From: Posidonia oceanica | Taxonomy: Eukaryota; Streptophyta; Magnoliopsida; Alismatales; Posidoniaceae | Reading direction: 5' to 3' | Assembly (NCBI GenBank): GCA_037176725.1 | Contig: JAZBRS010000020.1 | Location: forward strand, 101,512,501 to 101,576,500 | DNA length: 64,000 nt | Shown: positions 32,301-44,000 of the stretch, piece after piece | Position numbering within the stretch: the stretch's first letter is position 1 | Layout: the number at the start of each line of letters is the position of its first letter | Position numbers and translations under genes: made by a program | Notes under the pieces: model-generated | Database searches by the model: none | What the model was told of the DNA's origin: nothing | The model's input: only the letters and a program-made list of their open reading frames with translations

Positions 32301-33289
32301 AAACATACATGCATTATGGCATTCCGAAGCATACAATTCGTAAAAAAATCGGAAAACCCACATTCAAGTCATTTTCGCCCAAAAATCCCAAACACTAGCA
32401 GATCCACATCAAACCAAGCATGCAATATAAGAAAATGAGCGTATCTGCTCAAGCAACACAACCACACCACATTCACCTCAATCTGAGGCATAAAACACAA
32501 GAAATCACCGGAAACCACAAAATAGGCATTTAAGCTACTTGGGCAATAAATCCAACCAAAAACCACATAAAATCCCAAAAATTGCCAAACCACTTCCATA
32601 GCATCCAAAACATGGCAAGGAACGCATGATATAATTTTCCAAACATTTTAGAGGGAGAGGGCGAGATGTGTACCTATTGGCTGGGGCACCCACGGCCAAC
32701 TCCGACGATCTTGTGCAACTCCGGCGATCTACGGCCACACCAAGCTCCACGCGCCGCCCATGAGCTCGCCACTCCACTGGGACGAAGGCCGGAGCTCGCC
32801 GCCGCTAGACCCAACAACCGCCACTAGAGGAGGAGGAAGAAGAAGGGGAGGAAGGGGAGGGAAGGGGGAGTGGGGAGGAGAGAGTGGAGGGAGGAGGAGA
32901 TGGGGAGAGGGGGGAGGAGCTTGCGCTGGCCCGGGTTAGGGCACGGGCGCGGTGAGGGAGGAAGGGGGAGAACGGGTGGGAGAGAGGGAGAAGGCACGAG
33001 TGAGGGAGAGAGAGAATGAGAGGGGGAAAAGAGAGGGGGAGGGAGAGAGAGAGAGGGGAGAGAAAGAGAGAGAAAGAAAGAGAGAAAGCCAGGGACCAGA
33101 CTGCAATCTGTCCCACCAACCACCACAAGTGGGACCCACAGCAAACCAAATGTGGAGACCCACACAAAACCACAGATGGAGCCCACAACAAAACACACGT
33201 GGGGCCCGCAAGGCCAGTAACACCCGTGTACAGCCAAAGATTCATTATAAAAGCATAATTTCAAGAGAAATGAATTCCCGGGTGTTACA
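29384..33289 (-). repeat. D: 3.9-kb solo LTR, Tekay/Del-like, in gag of element A
   Basis: On the minus strand it begins TGTAACACCCGGGAATTC and ends GGGGTCGTGACA, ends characteristic of plant Tekay/Del chromovirus LTRs. No PBS, gag or pol is inside and the flanks carry TTAGG/TAAGG, so it is a solo LTR left by recombination. Purine-rich DNA (32,820-33,090) near the minus-strand 5' end produces Ser/Pro and Glu/Arg ORFs of no meaning. The lineage is inferred from the termini only. Confidence 0.78.
30404..32818 (-). repeat. Tandem duplication of about 1.2 kb inside D
   Basis: 30,404-31,649 and 31,650-32,818 are collinear copies with an offset of 1,246 bp at GTAACGACTAGGGTATCACGCC-like sequence (30,419; 31,665). 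Both end in a GAGCTCGCC-rich stretch. They differ by scattered substitutions and small indels. GGTCGACC-type palindromes cluster at 30,745-31,020 in copy 1 and 32,005-32,130 in copy 2. Confidence 0.88.
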
Positions 33290-33294
33290 TAAGG
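33290..33294. other. Target-site duplication TAAGG, right copy (solo LTR D)
   Basis: Pairs with TTAGG at 29,379-29,383. Confidence 0.8.
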
Positions 33295-33622
33295 ACTCAG
33301 ACTGTCCAGAAAGTAGGTATCCTACAGTAGAGGTCACCGTAGCGAAACCGGTGCCATAAATGATATAGCCCTAGGGGTCGATGGCCATTGGCATAGTCTC
33401 CGGAATACGAGTGGTAGTCACCAAGGTGGCCTCGGTGACAGGATCACGAGGGACATAGGCCTACCCATGCCCTGCAAGATGCAGGGGTGTCCAAGACACC
33501 AAAGGGTGGAACCCCAGTGTCACAAGGGGCACAGAAGTGGTCAAAGAGAGAGTCGAAGGGACTGAAGTGGGAGTCCCCTCCGGGGCAGTAGAAAGCTGAG
33601 GCTCACCGGCGAACTGGGCCAT
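33295..33622 (-). pseudogene. gag: Element A gag, N-terminal part
   Basis: The ATG at 33,622-33,620 opens MAQFAGEPQL, aligned with the gag starts of B and F. The next 100 or so codons encode a Pro/Thr/Val-rich N-terminus (VPLVTLGFHP, ATLVTTTRIPETMP) with TAG interruptions, then run into solo LTR D. The reading continues at 29,378. Confidence 0.82.
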
Positions 33623-34713
33623 AGCTGACCGAGAGCGAGTGAGAACAGGGCTGCGACGAAGAAAGAGAGGACGGGTCCTAGGACGAGCTATCGTCGCGAA
33701 GGCGGACAGCTCGAGAGAGAGTGGTCGAAAAAGAGTGTCGCAACAGGGGTGTCAGTGAAAGAAAAGGCACGAGCTCTGGCTAGGGAGTTCACCCAGTGAC
33801 CTGCGCAACAAACAAGGCAAACAGGTGTTAAAGCCTGAAGAAAATGCAAATGTTTAATTGTGGTATGAATGACATTCAAGCGAATGTATGCTTTCTAGCA
33901 TGCTCTCTCTCACCAATCTAGTGTGTCCTAGTAGATTATCTACTTCGGACTCCCACAAGTGTACGGGTCACCGACTCAGGTTAGAGAAAGTGGGTCCCCG
34001 TCTAAATCCTGGCCAGAGCTCAGGCAGTAACGGGGTGGTGCGTTGATGGCCTTGACCCTGCCAAAGCATGGGTTGTACCCTCGACTAACACCGACATGAC
34101 CCCTGACAAGGGGGACAAACCGATCAACTCGCGCTATGCCAAAGCAATGGAGCAAGAAACCGGGACTATCCTTCTCAAACAGATAGGTGGACTCAGAGAT
34201 GAGAAGATGCATCCCTTATATGATCATGCATGCAAATATGATTAAAATTTTTTATCTTGCATGTTTTATTAACTCAAAAGGGGGATGAAGGTGTGTTGAT
34301 GTCTCTAGTTGCCCCTAGAATTGATTTACTTGCCAGTTTTAGTTAGCTGTGGGGAAAGCAATCAATCTCAAATTGTCCTTAAGCTTAGTGCAAAAAGGGG
34401 AGGAAAATCACCCAAACATGGCAAGCAAACATCACACATCATTGCAAAAGGCATGCTCATGGTATGTGCTAGTGTTGTGTCACATGATCAGTGGAAATAA
34501 AAGACAATCAACACATCAAAAGGCATATATGAGCATGGCATGTGCATAAGTAGAGTGGCATAGCATATCTATGTAAGGGTAAACCAGACATCAACCAAAA
34601 GGCAGGGGTCGACGCAATAATCAAGCAAATATAATAAGTAAAGGCTAAAGTAAGCAGAAGACATGAATTAAAGTGGTAATTAAGCAAATAAGGTAAATAA
34701 ATGCTTAGATAAG
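33623..34713 (-). other. Leader of element A
   Basis: Collinear with the F leader (59,696-60,900). It contains an acceptor-like tract (CAG at plus 33,801-33,803), the conserved inverted repeat (33,925-33,950) and the conserved short ORF (minus 34,212-33,976, 78 codons, RYCLSS near its end). LTR-E was inserted at 34,714, so the A PBS and 5' LTR lie outside the window to the right of LTR-E. Confidence 0.8.
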
Positions 34714-34901
34714 TGTACACACCCCATTTTGACAGTCTGGAAGATGGTGGATTCTCCTGCAAGCTCGTTCGAACCCTGGGATAGCCAATCTCACCTAAAA
34801 AAACCCCAAGACCTTCACTCAAGCCCACCTAAGCCTTAGCCCACATTTAACCCAAGTTTCAAACCAAAGCCAAGCCCAACTTAAGCCTTTCTCCTCTTGG
34901 G

Positions 34902-34965
34902 CTCGTTGGACGCTGGCATTGGCAGCATCCAACATTGGACGTGCTCTGTGCCAGCGTCCAACGAG
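34902..34965. other. Perfect 17-bp inverted repeat in LTR-E
   Basis: CTCGTTGGACGCTGGCA (34,902-34,918) and its exact complement TGCCAGCGTCCAACGAG (34,949-34,965) enclose 30 bp that itself contains TTGGACG and CATCCAAC. It is the first and most perfect of the TTGGACGC modules of this LTR. Confidence 0.92.
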
Positions 34966-35768
34966 TTAGGAGTTGTAGTGGCAACCGCCACCTCTGGCTC
35001 ACCACCTCCGTCCTTCCTCCCGCCCATACCGCACATACTAGCCGTCCCCTCACCTCACTACAGCACCTGCTAGGTGCCAAACCCACTTACTCCCTACCAC
35101 GGTGTCCCTTCCTCTGCCGACGGGTCTTCGGCTCACACAACCACCCACTACCACCACCGCTTGCGTCCTACCACCACCAAGACTTTGACCACCTCCAGAA
35201 AAGCCACACTAACTCGCCTGACATGCCTCGTGGCCTCCCCACTCACGCCATGCCCTGCCAAAGCCTCTACCACCTCTGTCGACCTCTGCCATGTGCCAGA
35301 AGAACCCAACAAAACCAGCACAAACCCATCCGTTGCAGCGTTACCACACCCATTTGCAAGAGAATTCGTAGCCTCCCGAGTCTTGAGTGAACTACCACGA
35401 GTGCACCCAAGCCTCCAACAACCTTTCCTAAGCTTCCCTTGCGTCCCAGGAGCTCGTCAGAGCAGCCACTACTGCCTTCTTCTTCGCTTCCGGTCAACTG
35501 CAAACAGCGCCTTCCAGCCACGTTCAGGTGCGTTCCTCTTCACCCCTATCTAGCATGTGCATGTAGTAGTATGTTAGACTAGTTTCCACGCACACACACC
35601 CCCTTGGTTACCGCGAGGAGGAGGAGGTGGGTGGAGCAATCCACCCACCCATTTCTGGCACCGAGCATATGAACATGCTCGTCATCACTCACTCTTGCTT
35701 CCTAGCAAGTTGGTTTGGGATTTTTGGTCGACTTGGCCACTAATCTCAGCCAGGAAACTTCCCGACCT

Positions 35769-37247
35769 ATTGGATGCATGGTCTGGTGCATCCAACGTTG
35801 GACGTGCCATGAGGTGGCATCCAACACCCCTGCATGCTAGCTTATTTATTTTCTTTCTTTCCTTCTATATTGCTATGGTTTGAATGCTTTTAACTGTGGA
35901 TTATTGTTACAAGCTTTCTTTCATGTCCCTAGATGCCATGCCATGTCTAATATAGGGTTTTGATCTTAGTTTGGATCCATTGTTGCATGCTTCTGATTTG
36001 CCTTGCTGCTTCCCTATGTAGGACGCTGGAATGCATCGCATCCTATGTTGGACGCTGGTGTATCCAGCGCCCTACGCTTCTGCTTGCTTGCACCTGTTTG
36101 AGTGCTCAAATATTGCATGTATTTAGGATACTACTTGATCCATGTATGCATGCCTTGGTTTAGCCTATTTTCAGTAGCTTGGATGCATGCTTAAGTGGTT
36201 TTTGGGCTAGTTCTCTCTACAGCTTGGTGTGCCTGCCTCTTGTCTGTGTTGGACGCAGCTACTTACTGCATTCTATGTTGGACGCAGCTGGTTACTGCGT
36301 CCTATTCATATGCATGTCTGCCTTTGCTTTGATGCTTAAGTGATGCTTTATTTTTTCTTGTTTGTTGCTTGATCCATGCATGCATGTTCAGCTCTTGGGT
36401 CCTGTAACCACGGCTTCCAGATTTGCAAGGCTTTCTACTCAGTTTGCTTGTAGGTTTCCTTTGGGTCCATTCCCAGGGTGTTGGACGCTGATGGTGCTAG
36501 CGTCCTACATAGGACGCAGGCACTGCAGTGTCCAACGCACCAATTGGCCTTCTGTTTATTTCTTTATTTTCTCGCTACCCTGGTTTGAATGCTATATTTG
36601 TGTGGATCATCTTGCATGTTTCCCTTTATGCCATCCACATGCTATGCTTTAATCTTGCTTTGATCTTGGCTTGTTTCTCATTTCCGTATCTTAGTTTGAC
36701 CTGCTTGGGTGTAGGATGCTAGAGTTCCCAGTGTCCTATTTTGGACGCTGGTAGAGCTCGCGTCTTACTACCCAGTTTATCTGCTTGCATCTTGCATCTT
36801 ATGATCTACATTATTTTGGGATGTTTAGCTAGCCCATGTGCGTGCATGCTATTCCATGGGTTTTCTTTCAGCTTCTCGTAGATTTGCATTGCATTTTTAT
36901 CATCTTGCATGTTGCAGTTTGCACATTTCTGTTGGCTAAGCCTTGGACGCAGAATGCCCTGGCGTCCTATGTTGGACGCTAAGTATTCTAGCGTACAACA
37001 CTCTGCAGCATTTTAAGTCATGTTTATGCTTGCATCTTGCCCATAAATCTTTTCTGGCTATTTATCCTACTTGCCTAGCATGATCTGCATATCTACCATT
37101 GCCATGTCACACTTGCATCACATTCATGCATCTAGAATGCATTGATTTCCAAAACTACATGTGTTCTCTGCTGTTTGCCTCCATTAAGTCTTGGACGCTC
37201 TCTGACCCTGTGTCCAACACAGGACGTAGGTCATTGCTGCGTCCAAC
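35769..37247 (+). repeat. Seven double-hairpin modules at about 231-bp spacing in LTR-E
   Basis: Module starts are 35,769, 36,017, 36,248, 36,480, 36,711, 36,943 and 37,191 (intervals 248, 231, 232, 231, 232, 248). Each is about 57 bp: left arm TTGGACGC or TAGGACGC, loop, right arm GCGTCCTA, then TG or CA and a second TTGGACGC ... GCGTCCAA hairpin. A perfect example is GGACGCAG/CTGCGTCC at about 36,281-36,303. Intervening T-rich DNA aligns loosely between units and with LTR-G. Confidence 0.82.
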
Positions 37248-37635
37248 ACTTACAGTTGACTGAACTCTGTTTTAAAGTGCCGATTTGGTTTCGCTTGTCA
37301 CTTTCAGCATTTTATCGTCTCCGATGCACGCCTTGACACCCATGCATGCTGTCGGACCCCTATTTTTGCCTTACGCCCTGCATCGCCTGTTTTCCCCTGG
37401 TTTCTTGCCTCGGATTTATTTTCCGTTGCATGTCACATACGTTGCATGGTTTTCATCGCTGTTTTGTTTTACCGCCTGCATTTGCAATAGGGCAGTGATG
37501 CTTACTGTCTGTAGTTCTTATGAACCAGGGTTCGCCTGGTTCGGAACGCAGGCAGCGCTGCTGAGCTCATAGGCAGCACGTTTAATTTTCCAAGCATAGC
37601 ATTCAGGTATTTAGGCATTTAAAGCATTAGGCATG

Positions 37636-37640
37636 CATAG
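37636..37640. other. Target-site duplication CATAG, left copy (element F)
   Basis: CATAG precedes TGTGACCACC. The identical pentamer follows the other end at 63,691-63,695. Confidence 0.93.
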
Positions 37641-40378
37641 TGTGACCACCTCCTGCGCCCGGCCACGGCGGTTCTCGCAACGCTGCCATAGCTTACGATA
37701 CGATTGTGCCGTGAGAGAGAGGGGAGAAGTCGCAGTCAGCGGTGAATCTGGGGAGAAAACTCGACTCGAAAACACCAGGAAATCGACGAAAAATGCAAAG
37801 AAAAATGGAGTCGCCACCTAATCTATTAAAAATGGAAAAACTAGGAAAACCGAGAGAAAACATGCAAGTAAAACTCAAGCAATGCAAGAAAAAGCCAATC
37901 CGGTCCAAATGGATATGACACAAGGTCAATGTGGCCCAGAGAAAGGATAAGGACTCCTATTACATACGAAGAAGGTATTAGGCACCCCCGACACGTCCGA
38001 GGAATCGGTCTTTCTTGGCTTTTCCACTCTTATGTGGCAAAATGTTGGCAGGTTAGTGCCGGTTTATATTCGCCCGGAGGCGGTATGCAAGATGCAATTG
38101 TAAACCATGCAAGTTTAGCAAAACATACTAGAAAGCGATTGATTAAATCAAAGCGTTGTAAAGCGCGATAAACAGCGTCAGAAAAACAAAACAGATGCCA
38201 GAAATAGCTAATCTGGCGAGCGAGAAGCGATGACAAGGTGGCTGGACACTCTGTCTAGATCAGGGCTGGAGTCGCCGGTCTCAGGGGCGTCTGAGCAGGT
38301 CACCGGTCAGGGGGGCACCGAAGACAGAGACTCTGCTCCCCACGCAGAAGCATTCAAGGCCACAAAAAGATGCAAAAAAAACGATGCAAAACTGTAAATT
38401 GGAACTTGGAAACCACAGATCAGACATCCAAGTTCAAAATCAATGCAAGATTCAAACATGTAAGCAGATTGACAAAGCGGTAAGACGGCAAAACAGGTGG
38501 CTCACCCTCTGCTGAAACTGCAGGTTAGGTCACCAGTTCAAGCAGCGTCCAGCCAAGTCACCGCAATAAGGGCACTAGGGCTGGTTGCCTCTGAAGCAGG
38601 CGACGACCATGCATGGGTTCTCAGGCAGTGGGTTTCATCGCCAAATACAAGGTGGAAATCGAATGCATAAAAGAGATCCAAGCATACAGACATGAAGCCA
38701 ATACATATAGGAATCGAAACATGCATTCAAATCTAAAAAACAATAAGTGGGTCGCGAGGTATAACGGCCTGAAGTCGGCCGGAGGGCTAACTGGAGTTGC
38801 AGACTAGTTGCCCATTGAGGAGGCGACGGACGTGCAACTCCGGTAGCCCAAACAGCGAACTTCCAGGCGTCGCCAAGAACTCAAAACGAAGCCAAATGGA
38901 AATCTAAAGCTACAGGCATGCAGATCATAGTACCAGGAATACAAGCATATAATCACTAAGCAAAATGGAGCTTCGAGTTGACCGGTGCAACGACTCAAAG
39001 TCTGGCTGGCAGACAGAAGTGGTTGCAGGTCAGTCGCCGGTCTCGCCGACGGCTGACCTGGTAGTCCGATCACCAGACTTCAACGGCCAATTCCGCCACC
39101 TAGGCGAAGCAGAAAAATGCCGGAGGGGTCGGGGAAGCACGCCGGCGTTCCCACAAACCCAACCACATCCTCGGTGTGGAAAATGGTGGACCGAGGCGGT
39201 CCACCAACCTCCTCCTCGTTTGGCTGCCGGAGCTCACCGTTCTCCGGCCACAGAGGCGGCCGAAGGGGCGTAGCTCCAATTGGGAAGCATTGAGGTGTCG
39301 AGAAGGATGCGAGGGCTCAGTTACAGGCGAAAGAGGGAGGCTGGAGCCTCCCTTCCGCCACCACTGGCGGCTCACCGGCGTTGCCGTGCGTCGTCAGCCG
39401 TTGGGCCGGCCGAGAGCACTTTCAAGCAAATTGAAAGTGGGGAAAGAGAGGGGAGGTGTCCGGGAACCTTCCCGGACCCTCAAACATGCAAGGAAAGAGC
39501 GAGCTTACCTTTTGTGGCTCACCGGTGCAACGGATACCGCCGGAGAAGACGACGTGGTGGCGACGGGACTCTCAAACACACACAGGAAAGGCTTGGGAAT
39601 GCTCTAGGATCACTCACGGATTCGCTCTGGGGGGAATCAGGGTCTGGAGTAGGGGAGTCACTCTAGTTTCAGTGTGCAAATGGCTGGAGATTGTGTGTGA
39701 TCAATAGGTTCTCGTGCAAAGAAGTTGGTTTTGTTCAAGGGGTGGCACTGGGTGCGAGGAGGGAGCGGCACAGTGAGGGAGTGTGAGAGCAGGTCTCACG
39801 GGCCGAGGGAGTGGCAGAGGAGCTCAAGTCAAGGTCGGTTGTAGGCGTTGACGTCAAGGAAGCTAGTTGGGCGTCCGGCGAGGAGGTCGAGGTCGGTGAA
39901 GAGAGGGCTTGTGAGAGCGGGAAGAAGGGCAGCTAAGGGTGCCAAGTTAGTGGATTTGTCACGTAGCTAGTGTAGAGCATGAGTGCAGACAAGTCAAAGG
40001 AGAGAGGCAGCCGACAACGGCCGCACGGGATGGGTTCGAACGGTGCTCTGATTTGCAGGTTCAGTCGCCTAGTGCATTGGCACCTAACCTAGTCACCTGT
40101 GAGAGTGGCGACAGGTCCGAGTCGTCCCTGCAAGCAGTGACCAAACGTGCAGCTCAGTGAGCTGCGCTTTGGGCTTAGGTTTGGCTTGGTTGTTGGGTAA
40201 GTTTTTAAGTTAAAATGTGAAGTGGGAAAAAAAAGTGGGTTGGGTTTTGGGTTAAGTTTTGGTAGGCCTTGGGTAGGGTTTTTGGGTAGGTCTGGAATAG
40301 GATCCTCCAAGCCAACTTCCAAGCTGACTTCCAGAGATTCTCCGACTAAAAGAGACCCATCAAAATGGGGTGTCTACA
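37641..40378 (-). repeat. 3' LTR of element F
   Basis: On minus it starts TGTAGACACCCCATTTTGAT (40,378) and ends GGTGGTCACA (37,641); 2,738 bp. The conserved block is at 37,938-38,024, a PBS-like GGTGGCGACTCC at about 37,810, and a donor-like AAG|GTAAGC around 39,497-39,505. It aligns throughout with 60,930-63,690. Confidence 0.92.
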
Positions 40379-40392
40379 GATGCTCCTCCTTG
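40379..40392 (-). other. Polypurine tract of element F
   Basis: Minus CAAGGAGGAGCATC abuts the 3' LTR. Same position and 3' end (GGGCATC/GAGCATC) as in element B. Confidence 0.83.
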
Positions 40393-41095
40393 AGCGAGGT
40401 CAAGTGTAGCGAGGCCGCTGCTCAGGGTAGACAAGACACCCCATTCAACACCGACAAGAGGACACTGTTGTTGGCGTGAGTCACTTATTCGGCGGATGCA
40501 CCGAAAATCACGACCCGTTGCCGAATGCAGATGTATGAAGATGCTGATGCGTGATGCAATACTGATGCATGATGCAAAAAGCTGCACTAATGCTTGCGAT
40601 GCGGAACTCCACTGATGGAGGCGCGGGCGATGCATGCTGATGTAATGCGAGATACGACCCTACTGGGGAAAACATGCGATGGTAGTGCATATGTGATACT
40701 GATGTTGCTATCTAGCATGGGATGCTGGTACCATTACCTAACATGCGATGCTGATGCAAAGAACTATGAGTTGACGAACTCATCGCCGGATAGCTTAGGT
40801 TATCAGCCCAAGGAGTTGATGGACTCGTTACCAGATAGTTTGGGTTATCGGTCCGAAAAAGACGCTAGACATGGTGACGGATGTCATCCGGGTAGATAGG
40901 ACTACCAAACCAAAGATAATACCAAGGGGAGCAAAACAAGACGCCCTTGATATTGAAAGAAGAGCTGGACAGTTATGACAGGTGTCAACCGAGCAGTTTA
41001 GGCTGCCAGCCCGAAAAAGCAAAAAAGGGAGAGACAATATGACGGGTGTCAACCGAGCAGCTAAGGCAGCCAGCCCGCAAGAAAAGAAAGATAGG
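40393..41095 (-). other. 3' untranslated region of F between PPT and the 61-bp array
   Basis: 40,393-40,540 matches the end of B. 40,540-40,730 is rich in GATGC words. 40,770-41,090 contains degenerate copies of the GGGCTGATAGCCC/ATAGGT double-hairpin unit of element B (for example AACTCATCGCCGGATAGC at 40,777). No gene. Confidence 0.65.
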
Positions 41096-44000
41096 TTGTC
41101 CTCGCCCGAGGAAACAAGCAGGCGGGACCCCAGCAAGTCTCGCGAAAGGAAAAAGCTTGTCCTCGCTCGAGGAAACAAGCAGGAGGGACCCCAGCGGGTC
41201 ACACGAAAGGAAAAGGCTTGTCTTCGCCCGAGTAGCAAGCAGGCGTGACCCCAGCAGGTCACGCAAAAGGAAAAGGCTTGTCCTTGCTCGAGGAAGCAAG
41301 CAGACAGGACCCCAGCAGGTCGCACGAAAGGAAAAGACTTGTCCTCACCCGAGGAGTAAGCAGGCACGACCCCAACAGGTCACGCGAAACGAAAAGGCTT
41401 GTCCTCACCTGAGGAGCAAGCAAGCACAACCCCGGCAGGTCACGCGAAGCAGCAAAGGCTTGTCCTCGACCAAAGAACAAGTAGGCGCGACCCCGGCAGG
41501 TCACGCGAAGCAACAAAGGCTTGTCCTCGACCGAGGAACAACCAGGCGCAAGCCCGGTAGGTCACACGAAGCAGCAAAGGCTTATCCTCGATCGAGGAAC
41601 AAGCAGGCGCGACCCCGGCAGGTCACGCGAAGCAGCAAAGCCTTTTCTCCGACGGAAGAATAAGCAGGCGTGACCCCAGTAGGTCACGCGAAGCAGCAAA
41701 GGCATGTCCTCGATCGAGGAGCAAGCAGGCGCAACCTCGGTAGGTCACACGAAGCAGCAAAAGCTTATCCTCGACCAAGGAGCAAGTAGGTGCGACCCCG
41801 GCAAGTCACGTGAAGCAGCAAAGGCTTGTCCTCGACCGAGGAGCAAGCAGGCGCGACCCCGGCAGGTCACGCGAAGCAGCAAAGGCTTGTCCTCGACCGA
41901 GGAGCAAGCAGATGTGACCTCGGTAGTTCACGCGAAGCAGCAACGGCTTATCCTTGACCGAGGAGCAAGCAAACGCGACTCCGGCAGGTTACGCGAAGCG
42001 GCAAAGGCTTGTCCTCGACCGAGGAACAAGCAGGTGTGACCCCGGCAGGTTACGCGAAGCGGCGAAGGCTTGTCACGACCAAGGAACACGCAAGTGCGAC
42101 CCCGGTAGGTCACACGAAGCACCAAAGGCTTGCCCTCGACTGAGGAAAAAGCAGGCGTGAGCCCGGCAAGTCACGCGAAACAGCAAAGACTTGTCCTCGA
42201 CCGCGGAGCAAGCAAGCGTTACCCCAGCAAGTCACGCGAAGCAGCAAAGGCTTGTCCTCGACCGAGGAGCAAGCAAGCGTGACCCCGGCAGGTCATGCGA
42301 AGCAGCAAAGGCTTGTCCTCGATAGAGGAGCAAGCAAGTGCGACCCTGGTAGGTCACGCGAAGCAGCAAAGACATGTCCACAAACGAGGAGCAAGCAGGC
42401 GCGACCCCGGTAGGTCACACGAAGCAGCAAAGGCTTGTCCTCGACCGAGGAGGAAGCAAACGCGACCTCGGCAGGTCACGCGAAGTGGCAAAGGCTTGTC
42501 CTTGACCGAGGAACAAGCAAGCGCGACCCCGACTGGTCAAGCAAAGCAGCAAAGGCTTGTCCTCGACCGAGGAGCAAGCAGGCGTGACCCCGGCAGGTTA
42601 GGCAAAGCAGCAAAGGCTTGTCCTTGACCAAGGAGCAAGCAAGCGCGACCCCGATAGGTCACGGGAAGCAGTGAAGCCTTGTCCTCGACCGAGGAGCAAG
42701 CAAGCGCGACCCCGGTAGGTCACGTGAAGCAGTAAAGGCTTGTCCTCGACCGAGGAGCAAGCAGGCCCCACCCCGGCAGGTCACGCGAAGCAGCAAAGGA
42801 TTGTCCTCGATTGAGGAGCAAGCAGGCACGACCCCAGTAGGTCACGCAAAGCAGCAAAGGCTTGTCCTCGATCGAGGAGCAAGCAGGAGCGACCTCGGTA
42901 AGTCACGCGAAGCAGCAATGGCATGTCCGCGACCGAGGAGCAAGCAGGCGCGACCCCGGCAGGTTACTCGAATCAGCAAAGGCTTGTCCTCGACCAGGGA
43001 GCAAGCAGGTGCGACTCCGACAGGTCACGCGAAGCAGAAAAGGCTTGTTCTCGACCGAGGAGCAAGTAGGTGCGACCCCGGCAGGTCACGCGAAGCAGCA
43101 AGGCTTGTTCTCGATTGAGGAGCAAGCAAGCGCGACCCCGGCAGGTCACACGAAGCAGCAAAGGCTTGTCCTCGACCGAGGAGCAAGCAGATGCAACCTC
43201 GGTAGGTCACACGAAGTAGCAACGGCTTATCCTCGACCGAGGAGCAAGCAGGCGTGACCCCAGCAGGTTACGCGAAGCGGCGAAGGCTTGTCCTCGACCA
43301 AGGAACAAGCAGGTGTGACCCCGACAGGTTACACGAAACAGCGAAGGCTTGTCCTCAACCAAGGAACAAGCAGGTGCAACCCTGGCAGGTCACTCGAAGC
43401 AGCAAAGGCTTGCCCTCGACTGAGGAGCAAGCTAGCGCGAGCCAGGCAAGTCACGCAAAGCAGCAAAGGCTTGTCCTCGACCGAGGAGCAAGCAGGCGCG
43501 ACCCTGGCATGTCACGCGAAGCAGCAAAGGCTTGTCCTCGACCGAAGAGCAAGCAAGCGTGACCCCGGCAGGTCACACGAAGTAGCAAAGGCTTGTCCTA
43601 GACCGAGGAGCAAGCAGGCACGACCCCGGCTAGTTATGCAAAGCAGCAAAGGCTTGTCCTCAACAGAGGAGCAAGTAGGCACGACTCTGGTAGGTCATGC
43701 GAAGCAGCAAAGGCTTGTCCTCGACCGAGGAGCAAGCAAGCGTGACCCCGGCTGGTCATGCGAAGTAGCAAAGGCTTGTCCTCGATAGAGGAGCAAGCAG
43801 GTGCAACCTCGACAGGTCATGCGAAGCAGCAAAGGCTTGTCCTCGAACGAGGAGCAAGCAGGCGCAACCCCGGAAGGTGACACGAAGCAGCAAAGGCTTG
43901 TCCTCGACAGAGGAGCAAGCAGGCGCGACCCCGGCTAGTCATGCGAAGCAGCAAAGGCTTGTCCTCAACCGAGGAGCAAGTAGGCACGACTCCGGTAGGT

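Larger units (their letters stand above)
34714..37640 (+). repeat. LTR-E, left part (interrupted by element F)
   Basis: It starts TGTACACACCCCATTTTGAC in plus orientation inside the leader of A. A GC-rich stretch to about 35,530, an array of seven evenly spaced modules and the GGGCAGTGATGCTTACTG segment (37,490, also in LTR-C) follow. At CATAG (37,636-37,640) it is cut by element F and resumes at 63,691. The 5-bp flank before its start is ATAAG; its partner lies outside the window. Confidence 0.85.

Noticed and set aside
32805..33264. Overlapping 146-codon Ser/Pro-rich ORFs on minus and Arg/Glu-rich ORFs on plus
   Set aside because: Made by a GA-rich tract near the end of solo LTR D; open in several frames at once.
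35769..37247. CRISPR-like spacing of palindromes in LTR-E
   Set aside because: The 170-bp intervals are themselves related between units and the context is an LTR; it is a decayed tandem repeat.
1..37640. LTR-G and LTR-E as the two LTRs of one element enclosing 2,069-34,713
   Set aside because: The enclosed gag-pol is on the opposite strand, no PBS follows 2,068, no PPT precedes 34,714, and both junctions cut sequence collinear with F.
38965..39666. Plus-strand ORFs in the F 3' LTR (also 62,244-62,840 in the 5' LTR)
   Set aside because: They are antisense to the LTR; shared only because the LTRs are duplicates, with frame breaks between copies.
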